From Vibrio tasmaniensis 1F-187 (GTDB lineage: Bacteria > Pseudomonadota > Gammaproteobacteria > Enterobacterales > Vibrionaceae): DNA of 28,466 nt. Below, in pieces: positions 8,450 through 15,775 of the stretch (the stretch's first letter is position 1; the number at the start of each line of letters is the position of its first letter). The DNA lies in assembly GCF_000272405.2 (NCBI RefSeq), contig NZ_AJZM02000308.1, positions 1 to 28,466 of the forward strand. Direction: 5' to 3'. Made by a program: the position numbers and the translations under genes. The notes beneath the pieces were generated by a model. That model saw only the letters and a program-made list of their open reading frames with translations, searched no databases and was not told the DNA's origin.

Positions 8450-9703
8450 TTGGATTACTTCAACTATCAGGAAGATGGCCAGCTTTGGGCTGAGGACGTC
8501 GCACTTTCACAACTAGCAGAGCAATATGGTACACCGCTGTATGTATATTCTCGTGCCACATTAGAACGTCACTGGAACGCATTTGACTCATCGGTAGGTG
8601 AGCACCCGCATTTGGTGTGTTACGCCGTTAAAGCTAACTCGAATCTAGGTGTGTTGAATACCTTAGCTCGTTTGGGTTCTGGTTTTGACATCGTTTCTGG
8701 TGGTGAGCTAGAGCGTGTGGTTGCTGCAGGTGGCGATCCGGCGAAAGTTGTTTTCTCTGGTGTCGGCAAAACAGCCGCAGAAATGAAGCGAGCGCTTGAG
8801 TTGAACATTAAATGTTTCAACGTAGAGTCTGAGCCAGAACTGGAGCGACTGAATAAAGTGGCCGGTGAACTTGGAGTTAAAGCGCCGATTTCACTGAGAA
8901 TCAACCCTGATGTTGATGCCAATACTCACCCTTATATCTCTACGGGTCTGCGTGATAACAAGTTTGGTATCGCCTTCGATCGTGCTCCTGCTGTTTATGC
9001 GTTTGCTAAAACACTCGATAACTTGTCTATCCATGGTATTGATTGCCATATCGGCTCTCAGTTAACGGATATCGAACCTTTCATCGATGCCACTGATCGC
9101 TTGCTTGCGTTGATCGATCAACTACGAGCTAACGATATCAACATCAAGCATCTTGATGTTGGCGGTGGTTTGGGGGTGGTTTATCGTGATGAATTACCAC
9201 CACAGCCCTCTGACTACGCGAAAGCCTTGTTGGCTCGCCTAGACAATCATTCTGATCTAGAGCTGATTTTCGAGCCAGGAAGAGCGATTGCGGCTAACGC
9301 TGGTGTATTATTAACAAAAGTCGAGTTCCTTAAGCCAACAGAGCATAAGAACTTTGCCATTATCGATGCGGCAATGAACGACCTGATGCGCCCTGCACTT
9401 TACCAAGCTTGGCAAGATATTGTTCCAGTTAGCCCGCGCCAGGGTGAAGCTGTGACTTACGATTTAGTTGGCCCTATATGTGAAACGGGTGACTTCCTAG
9501 GTAAAGATCGTGACCTTGTTCTTGAAGAGGGCGACTTATTGGCTGTTCGTTCAGCAGGTGCTTATGGCTTCGCAATGTCATCCAACTACAACACTCGTTC
9601 GCGTGCGGCAGAAGTGATGGTTGATGGCGATAAAACTCATTTGGTTCGTCAGCGTGAAGAGCTTACGAGTCTGTGGGAACTTGAAAACATTCTTCCGGAG
9701 TAA
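8450..9703 (+). CDS. lysA: Diaminopimelate decarboxylase
   Basis: LysA decarboxylates meso-diaminopimelate to L-lysine, the last step of the pathway, using pyridoxal phosphate. It is a fold-type III enzyme of 417 aa. The PLP lysine is K61 in [19 protein letters not shown] and [11 protein letters not shown] form the phosphate-binding and barrel motifs, and [11 protein letters not shown] carries the catalytic Cys from the partner subunit. The start is TTG at 8450 behind AAGGG; no ATG fits the family N-terminus better. It lies between lptM and dapF, the enzyme that makes its substrate, 11 bases from dapF. Confidence 0.96.
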   Translation: MDYFNYQEDGQLWAEDVALSQLAEQYGTPLYVYSRATLERHWNAFDSSVGEHPHLVCYAVKANSNLGVLNTLARLGSGFDIVSGGELERVVAAGGDPAKVVFSGVGKTAAEMKRALELNIKCFNVESEPELERLNKVAGELGVKAPISLRINPDVDANTHPYISTGLRDNKFGIAFDRAPAVYAFAKTLDNLSIHGIDCHIGSQLTDIEPFIDATDRLLALIDQLRANDINIKHLDVGGGLGVVYRDELPPQPSDYAKALLARLDNHSDLELIFEPGRAIAANAGVLLTKVEFLKPTEHKNFAIIDAAMNDLMRPALYQAWQDIVPVSPRQGEAVTYDLVGPICETGDFLGKDRDLVLEEGDLLAVRSAGAYGFAMSSNYNTRSRAAEVMVDGDKTHLVRQREELTSLWELENILPE

Positions 9704-9714
9704 TTTTAAGCGTT

Positions 9715-10545
9715 ATGCACTTCCACTTTTCTAAAATGCATGGTTTGGGCAATGATTTCATGGTCGTGGACTGCATTACTCAAAATATTTTCTTTTCTCC
9801 AGATTTGATCCGTCGTTTGGCGGATCGTCACACTGGTGTGGGTTTCGACCAGCTACTTGTAGTTGAAGCTCCCTATGATCCTGAAACTGACTTCCATTAC
9901 CGCATATTTAATGCAGATGGCAGTGAAGTGGAGCAGTGTGGCAATGGTGCGCGTTGTTTTGCTCGATTCGTTCGCATGAAAGGCTTAACGAATAAGTACA
10001 GCATCAACGTGAGCACCAAGAAAGGGAAAATGGTTCTTAAGATTGAAGACAATGATTTAATCACTGTCAACATGGGTATTCCTGAGTTCGAACCGGGCAA
10101 GATTCCATTTAAGGCGAAGCAGCCAGAAAAGACGTATATCCTAAGAACGGATGTACACACCTTGTTCTGTGGTGCTGTTAGCATGGGTAACCCACATGTG
10201 GTTACCGTAGTTGATGACGTCGATACAGCAGATGTGGATACCTTAGGTCCGCTGCTTGAATCTCACGAACGTTTTCCTGAGCGTGTTAATGCTGGCTTTA
10301 TGCAAGTGGTTAATCGTGAAGAGGTTCGCCTGCGTGTTTACGAACGCGGTGCGGGTGAAACTCAGGCGTGTGGCAGTGGCGCATGTGGTGCAGTTGCTGT
10401 TGGTATAACACAAGGCTTACTGGCTGAGAATGTGAAGGTTCGTCTACCTGGTGGTGACTTACACATTAGCTGGCAAGGCCCTGGGAAACCTCTGTTGATG
10501 ACTGGCCCAGCAACGCATGTGTTTGATGGTCAGCTTTCTTGCTAA
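9715..10545 (+). CDS. dapF: Diaminopimelate epimerase
   Basis: DapF interconverts LL- and meso-diaminopimelate, feeding both lysine and peptidoglycan synthesis, without a cofactor. At 276 aa it has the usual length. The two catalytic cysteines are C75 in EQCGNGARC and C219 in [10 protein letters not shown]. The N-terminus [11 protein letters not shown] is the family start motif. It follows lysA by 11 bases and precedes the DUF484 gene by 43, all in one direction. Confidence 0.97.
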   Translation: MHFHFSKMHGLGNDFMVVDCITQNIFFSPDLIRRLADRHTGVGFDQLLVVEAPYDPETDFHYRIFNADGSEVEQCGNGARCFARFVRMKGLTNKYSINVSTKKGKMVLKIEDNDLITVNMGIPEFEPGKIPFKAKQPEKTYILRTDVHTLFCGAVSMGNPHVVTVVDDVDTADVDTLGPLLESHERFPERVNAGFMQVVNREEVRLRVYERGAGETQACGSGACGAVAVGITQGLLAENVKVRLPGGDLHISWQGPGKPLLMTGPATHVFDGQLSC

Positions 10546-10588
10546 TAACGATATAACAAATAGATTTATAAAAAATAAAGGATAGGTT

Positions 10589-11287
10589 TTGTCTTACGTT
10601 GAAGGCGACACTCTGACTGCAGAGGTGGTTGCGGAATATTTACGTGATAACCCAGATTTCTTTCAAAACAGGAAAGATTTGGTTGATCGCCTTGCTATTA
10701 ATAATGTTGAGCAGGGCGCTGTTTCTCTGGTTGAGATTCAGCTTAAACGTCAGCGTCATAGAATCGAAGAGCTGGAAGAAGAGATCACTGGCCTGATGTC
10801 ACTAGCGGCGAATAACGATAAAACTTTCTATGAATTCATGGATCTGCAAACTCAAGTGTTGAAATGCAGTGACTTCATTCAGGTTATCAAGGCTGTTGAA
10901 CAAAAAGCGTTGGAACTAGGGCTTAAGGCTCATGTACGAGTTCTCTCACAATTAGGTTTTTATCAGCTGAATGAAGAGCGTTACTCGAAATTTTCACTTA
11001 ACCATTTCAATGGCAAAGATGCTTATCTAGGGCGATTGAGAAAGGCAGACAGACACGATTTGTTTGGTGATTATCCAGTTCCAGAGCTAGGCTCTTATGT
11101 AGTGCTACCCCTTGCTAAGCGATCTCCACTGGGTGTACTCGCTTTTTCTAGTGAAGATGGCGGACATTTCCAGCCTCATATGGACACGCTCTTTTTACGC
11201 CATTTAGCACTTGTTGTCGCTCATTTGGCGGACACCTTACCTTGGCAGATAAATAATGAGCCTAGAGCCCAAAATACCTCTTCCTAA
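10589..11287 (+). CDS. DUF484 (YigA-like) protein with a GAF-like fold
   Basis: This 232-aa protein belongs to the DUF484 family always found between dapF and xerC. The N-terminus (about 8-40) has the conserved VAEYLRDNPDFF signature. A short coiled coil (about 50-75, KRQRHRIEELEEEI) is followed by a GAF-like domain to about residue 220. No catalytic residues are evident and its function is unknown. The start is TTG at 10589 behind AAAGGAT. Its last 32 bases overlap the start of xerC, so the two are probably translationally coupled, which hints at, but does not prove, a link to recombinase function. Confidence 0.9.
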   Translation: MSYVEGDTLTAEVVAEYLRDNPDFFQNRKDLVDRLAINNVEQGAVSLVEIQLKRQRHRIEELEEEITGLMSLAANNDKTFYEFMDLQTQVLKCSDFIQVIKAVEQKALELGLKAHVRVLSQLGFYQLNEERYSKFSLNHFNGKDAYLGRLRKADRHDLFGDYPVPELGSYVVLPLAKRSPLGVLAFSSEDGGHFQPHMDTLFLRHLALVVAHLADTLPWQINNEPRAQNTSS

Positions 11288-12188
11288 CAGCCTTCAAAAG
11301 TCGCTTTCTCGCTTCTATGAATATCTTAGAAGTGAGAAGGGACTCAGCTTACACACCCAACGTAACTACAAACAACAACTTGAAACCATGGCCGCTCATT
11401 TAGTTACTCTGGGACTAACGGACTGGGGACAAGTCGATGCGGCGTGGGTAAGACAACTTGCAAGTAAAGGCATGCGCGAAGGAATGAAAGCGAGCAGTAT
11501 TGCGACTCGCTTATCGTCACTGCGCAGCTTCTTTGATTTCCTTGTCTTGCGTGGCGAAATGACCGCCAATCCAGCCAAAGGGGTTTCAGCACCTCGTAAA
11601 CAACGTCCTTTGCCTAAAAACCTCGATGTTGATGAAGTCGGTCAGTTGCTTGATGTGAATGAGGACGACCCACTGTCAATTCGCGACCGAGCGATGATGG
11701 AAGTTATGTATGGTGCTGGATTACGTTTGGCTGAGCTGGTCGGTATCAATCTTAAAGATGTATTGGGTCGACAAGGCGAAATCCGAGTGATTGGTAAAGG
11801 CGACAAAGAACGCAAAGCGCCTTTTTCTGGTTTAGCGAAAGAGTGGGTTGATAAATGGCTCAAAGTTCGTGGTGCACTAGCTTCGCCGGGTGAAACCGCT
11901 CTGTTTGTCTCTAAACTCGGGACTCGTATTTCTCATCGCAGTGTTCAGAAGCGTATGGAGGAGTGGGGCAAGAAGCAGGCTGTTGCCAGTCATATTAGCC
12001 CGCATAAACTGCGTCACTCCTTTGCAACGCATGTACTGGAGTCGAGCCAAAACCTTCGTGCGGTTCAAGAGTTGCTCGGGCATGAAAACATCTCGACAAC
12101 CCAAGTGTACACTCACTTAGATTTCCAACATTTAGCACAAGCTTATGACCAAGCTCATCCAAGAGCTCGTAAGAAGAATAAAGATTAG
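11256..12188 (+). CDS. xerC: Tyrosine recombinase XerC
   Basis: XerC works with XerD at dif to resolve chromosome dimers under FtsK control. At 310 aa it is of normal size. It has an N-terminal SAM-like DNA-binding domain (about 10-105) and a C-terminal catalytic domain with all active-site residues: R157 (GAGLRLAEL), K181 (GKGDKER), H250 and R253 (HKLRHSFATH), H276 (LLGHENISTT) and the nucleophile Y285 (VYTHLD). The ATG at 11256 lies inside the DUF484 reading frame. Position after dapF and before yigB separates it from xerD. It is the housekeeping recombinase, not a mobile integrase. Confidence 0.96.
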   Translation: MSLEPKIPLPNSLQKSLSRFYEYLRSEKGLSLHTQRNYKQQLETMAAHLVTLGLTDWGQVDAAWVRQLASKGMREGMKASSIATRLSSLRSFFDFLVLRGEMTANPAKGVSAPRKQRPLPKNLDVDEVGQLLDVNEDDPLSIRDRAMMEVMYGAGLRLAELVGINLKDVLGRQGEIRVIGKGDKERKAPFSGLAKEWVDKWLKVRGALASPGETALFVSKLGTRISHRSVQKRMEEWGKKQAVASHISPHKLRHSFATHVLESSQNLRAVQELLGHENISTTQVYTHLDFQHLAQAYDQAHPRARKKNKD

Positions 12189-12203
12189 ATTAAAGGTTTA
12201 ACT

Positions 12204-12920
12204 ATGCGAATTTATCGAGGGTTAAAGCCCATCAAAGCCATGACCTTTGATTTGGATGATACCTTGTACGACAACTGGCCTGTGATCATGAAGGTTGAGA
12301 AAGAGATGGCGCAGTGGCTTTATCAAAAGCATCCTGTGTCTGCTTCTCTTTCGTTAGAAGAGTGGCAAGGTATCAAACAGCAAGTCGCCTCTGAAAACCC
12401 AGCGTTAAAGCATGATGTCACCGTGTGGCGAGAAACACAGATTAAGCGTGGTTTGTTACAACTGGGGTATTCTCAGCAGCAAGCAGAACAAGCGGCTCGT
12501 GAAGGCATAGAACACGCCTTGTGGCTGCGTAATCAGGTGGATGTGCCACAGGAAACGCATCGAGTGATGGCTGAGCTGAGCCAACGTATTCCTTTAGTTG
12601 CGATTACTAATGGCAATGTCGACCCACATAAAATTGGCTTGGGGCAGTACTTCCAATTAATCCTTAAAGCCGGTCCTGACGGCAGAGCAAAACCCTACCC
12701 AGATATGTTTGATAGAGCTCAGCAATACCTAAATTGTGACGCTGAGAATATTCTCCATGTTGGTGACCATCTTAGAACCGATGTCTATGGAGCGAAGACA
12801 AATGGTTTCCAAGCATGCTGGTTTAATGATACTGGTTCCAATTTATATGATTCCCCTAAGGCAACAGTGCTGCCTGATGTTGAAATAGAGCAACTTAGTG
12901 ATCTTATGCGATTAACTTAA
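12204..12920 (+). CDS. yigB: HAD-family phosphatase YigB
   Basis: This 238-aa HAD subfamily IA hydrolase has motif I FDLDDTLYDN (nucleophile D16, acid D18), motif II ITNGN, a Lys in GRAKPYPDMF, and motif IV HVGDHLRTDV. The E. coli homologue hydrolyses FMN and the riboflavin precursor ARPP phosphate. It starts 15 bases after xerC and ends the cluster; the dapF-DUF484-xerC-yigB order is as in E. coli. No terminator is evident after it. Confidence 0.92.
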   Translation: MRIYRGLKPIKAMTFDLDDTLYDNWPVIMKVEKEMAQWLYQKHPVSASLSLEEWQGIKQQVASENPALKHDVTVWRETQIKRGLLQLGYSQQQAEQAAREGIEHALWLRNQVDVPQETHRVMAELSQRIPLVAITNGNVDPHKIGLGQYFQLILKAGPDGRAKPYPDMFDRAQQYLNCDAENILHVGDHLRTDVYGAKTNGFQACWFNDTGSNLYDSPKATVLPDVEIEQLSDLMRLT

Positions 12921-12959
12921 TGGCCGTAGTAAGCTTAATGTGTCGCATTTATGATATTG

Positions 12960-13006
12960 AATTGTTACATTAGTCACAATTAAATGCCTGTTTAGGCTAG
13001 GATAAT
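12960..13006 (+). promoter_or_regulatory. Putative CRP-dependent class II promoter of the first FIST-EAL gene
   Basis: A CRP-like site is at 12963-12978: TGTTA, six bases, TCACA, nine of ten consensus positions. Its symmetry extends to AATTGT...ACAATT over 12960-12981. A -10 element GATAAT is at 13001-13006, with no good -35. The predicted start near 13013 puts the CRP centre at about -42, the classic class II position, which would explain the missing -35. The first FIST-EAL gene would then be cAMP-CRP activated. This is read from sequence only. Confidence 0.55.
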
Positions 13007-13085
13007 TGGCGACTACTTTTGATCGGAATTTTTGATTCATAGTAGTACGGGTTCTCATTTCACTCGATTTCGAACAAGGGTTGGC

Positions 13086-15584
13086 ATGCAAACATTTACA
13101 TTTCTCGCAAATACTGAGGAGTTATTTAAGTCTCAATTTGATCAGCGAGAGTGGTGTGACAGCAAACAGTACCTTATTCAAATTTTCTCTGCTCAGTCCT
13201 CTGATATCGCTCGTCGAATTGCCAATGCAGCCCTCAATCGCATAGGGCATGCGACGTTAATCGGTCAGAGCGCCCGTTATGTTATCTGTGATAACAGCCT
13301 GAAGCATGAATGTACCTTAGTCGTCGTCAGTGAATTTAACGATACCCATTTAACGTCTACAGTTCAGACGTTTACCGGAAACCCAAATCAAGACAGCCAA
13401 GATCTCGCTTCTCAATTAAACCTTACAGAAGAAACCAAAACGGTTATCAGCTTGTGCGATCAGGTTGAAGGGCGTGACTATCCTATTTATAGCGCCTTTG
13501 AGAGTTTACCTTACGCATTACCAGTTGCTGGTGGGCTGTGCCACGAGAATGGATATGGCCGTTGGGTTATGCATAATGAGCAAACCTACCAACATGCTTG
13601 TGTTGCGGTTGCATTGACTAACCCTAGCTTAAAGATTTGGTCGGACGCGTATTCTGAGTGGAATCCTATTGGGATGAAATTGCGAGTGACACACGCAGTT
13701 GGAAATCGTTTATATGCGTTGAATGACAAGCCGGCTATCGAGGTGTTCAAACATTACCTTGCTGATGGTAAAGATCTCCCTTTTAGTCAGTTGATGAGCT
13801 TCCCCCTGTATCGAGAGCTCGGCAGAAAGAAGTGCATCTCGACGCCTCTACGTATTAATGATGATGGTAGTATTGAGTTTGATAGCCCTTGGCATGTCGG
13901 CGAAGAGGCCCAGTTTTGTTATAACCATCCTTCTTTGACCGCAGAAAAAGTTCGTCACGGCGCTGAGATGCTTGCCGTGCATCAGCCTGAATCTGTGATC
14001 ATCTATAACTGTGTATCTCGACTAGAGTTTATCGACAGTAAACTTGAGCTCAAACCATTTGAAGGGATAGTAAACGCGTGTGGTGCATACTGCATGGGAG
14101 AACTATATCGCAACGACGATCGCCAAGAGATACTGCATCACAGCCTTACCTATATTGCGATGAGAGAGTCGGACGAGATTAATGAGTTTCGTTGCGAAGA
14201 TTTCAAGCGAGACTCAACGGTATCGCCACTACTCAACTTAGTCAGAAATGCGGTCGCAGACCTCGACAGTATGAACACTCAGATGGAGAACAAACTCCAT
14301 CAACAGGCACGTCGCTTAACTGAAAGCTACCGTATTGACTCTCGCACAGGGCTACCCAACCGTATTGTATTAAAAGAACGCCTCAATACGATTTTATTCA
14401 ATGAACATCTGTTGACGCTGAAGCTGACTAATTTTCATCAAGTTAACGAAAAATACGGTTATCAAGTGGGTGACCAATTACTGCTTGATCTGTCGAATCA
14501 TTTTGTCGACCGATTGCACCTTAGTGTGGCTAAGGAATCCAAGGTAAAGGTTGAACTGTTCAGTATTGGTGTCGGTGAGTGGGCAATTATCTTTAACGCG
14601 AGTGTCGATAGCGTGAAGATAGAGCAACGTTTCGTCGAGTTTGCTGATGGTATTGAGCATATTAATTTTGAGCCATATGGATTAACCGACATAGACTACC
14701 TTTCGGTTTCTCTGTGTGGTGGTTTCGCTAGTCGCTGTGATTTCTTAGCTGATAGCGGTGATGAGATCTTGTTGAAAGCGATTGAAGCTCGACGCTACGG
14801 GGTGCGGAACAATACTCACATCACTAATGCCAAAAACATTCAGGTGAGTGAGGAAGATCGTAAAGAACAACTAGGCTGGTTGAGCTGTGTAAGCCGCGCA
14901 ATCTTAGATCAGAACATTATCACCTACTCACAGCCGATTGTGGCGTCTGGTACTCACGAAATGATTGGCCAAGAGTGCTTGGTCAGAATCATGGAGTCGG
15001 ATGGTACCATTGTACTCCCTGGTAAGTTCTTACCCATTATTGCTGACACGCATCTCTATACTCGCCTTAGCCGGCACATGATTCGAAACACCATTGGCTA
15101 CATGGCAAATAAGGAGAGTTCTTTTTCAATCAACCTATCCCCACAAGACTTACTGAGCGATAAGACGCTTGAGGTTCTCGAGTCAGCGATTAGTGGTATG
15201 AACGACCCCACTCGACTTGGTCTAGAGGTTCTCGAGTCTGAACAGATCAAAGATTATGGCCGCATGATAGAAGTGTGTGATCACTTCCGTGCTCTTGGGG
15301 CGAGAATCATTGTTGATGACTTTGGTTCTGGTTATTCCAATATTGATGAGATCATTAAACTTGAGCCGCAGATCATTAAGCTCGACGGTAGCTTGATTCG
15401 CAATATCGACAAAGACCCAAAGCAAAGGAATATCGCCTCTCAATTAGTACGCTTGTGTCAGGTGTTTAACGCCAAAACAGTTGCCGAATTTGTCCATAAC
15501 CAACAGGTTTGTGAAATTGCAGAGCAAATGGGTGTCGATTATCTGCAAGGTTATTACTTTGGTGAGCCTAAGCGACTGTTTTAG
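13086..15584 (+). CDS. FIST-GGDEF-EAL sensor c-di-GMP phosphodiesterase, copy 1
   Basis: This 832-aa protein has an N-terminal FIST sensor (FIST_N about 25-215, FIST_C about 220-355), thought to bind small ligands such as amino acids. A GGDEF-like domain (about 405-570) and an EAL domain (about 594-832) follow. The GGDEF motif is replaced by GVGEW, so diguanylate cyclase activity is unlikely. The EAL domain keeps the expected catalytic residues: E630 (ECLVR), N683, E714, D744-D745 (DDFGSGYS), K765 (KLD), E801 and Q821, so it should hydrolyse c-di-GMP. No membrane helix is visible. I chose the ATG at 13086, five bases after AAGGG and aligned with copy 2, over a TTG at 13032. Position after yigB matches, as I recall, an EAL gene (VC0130) in V. 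cholerae. Confidence 0.88.
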   Translation: MQTFTFLANTEELFKSQFDQREWCDSKQYLIQIFSAQSSDIARRIANAALNRIGHATLIGQSARYVICDNSLKHECTLVVVSEFNDTHLTSTVQTFTGNPNQDSQDLASQLNLTEETKTVISLCDQVEGRDYPIYSAFESLPYALPVAGGLCHENGYGRWVMHNEQTYQHACVAVALTNPSLKIWSDAYSEWNPIGMKLRVTHAVGNRLYALNDKPAIEVFKHYLADGKDLPFSQLMSFPLYRELGRKKCISTPLRINDDGSIEFDSPWHVGEEAQFCYNHPSLTAEKVRHGAEMLAVHQPESVIIYNCVSRLEFIDSKLELKPFEGIVNACGAYCMGELYRNDDRQEILHHSLTYIAMRESDEINEFRCEDFKRDSTVSPLLNLVRNAVADLDSMNTQMENKLHQQARRLTESYRIDSRTGLPNRIVLKERLNTILFNEHLLTLKLTNFHQVNEKYGYQVGDQLLLDLSNHFVDRLHLSVAKESKVKVELFSIGVGEWAIIFNASVDSVKIEQRFVEFADGIEHINFEPYGLTDIDYLSVSLCGGFASRCDFLADSGDEILLKAIEARRYGVRNNTHITNAKNIQVSEEDRKEQLGWLSCVSRAILDQNIITYSQPIVASGTHEMIGQECLVRIMESDGTIVLPGKFLPIIADTHLYTRLSRHMIRNTIGYMANKESSFSINLSPQDLLSDKTLEVLESAISGMNDPTRLGLEVLESEQIKDYGRMIEVCDHFRALGARIIVDDFGSGYSNIDEIIKLEPQIIKLDGSLIRNIDKDPKQRNIASQLVRLCQVFNAKTVAEFVHNQQVCEIAEQMGVDYLQGYYFGEPKRLF

Positions 15585-15728
15585 TTATTAAAACCCTCAG
15601 ATCTTAACGTTACTTGCTTTTAAAGTGCTTCACTGGCACTGATGATGGCTCTTTAGTGGAATGAATGATGTCTAACTAGCGTCACATTATTTATAAGACG
15701 ATTGTAAGTATTCCGTGCAAGCTTTATC

Positions 15729-15770
15729 TATAATAAGCACAATAACAAATCATTAACGTAACGATTAATG
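15729..15770 (+). promoter_or_regulatory. Candidate promoter element and start-site hairpin of FIST-EAL copy 2
   Basis: A perfect -10 TATAAT lies at 15729-15734. The nearest -35-like hexamer TTGTAA (15703-15708) is 20 bp away, longer than ideal. An imperfect inverted repeat at 15751-15770 (CATTAACG then CGATTAATG, three-base loop, one bulge) reaches the first base of the GTG codon, where no ribosome binding site is visible. It could limit initiation or be an operator. Confidence 0.35.
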
Positions 15771-15775
15771 TGAAT

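Noticed and set aside
11256..12188. Tyrosine recombinase as a sign of an integrated mobile element.
   Set aside because: It is XerC in its conserved place between the DUF484 gene and yigB, with no attachment repeats or phage genes nearby.
15703..15734. TTGTAA plus TATAAT as a standard sigma-70 promoter for FIST-EAL copy 2.
   Set aside because: The 20-bp spacer is too long for confidence; only the -10 is kept as a weak candidate.
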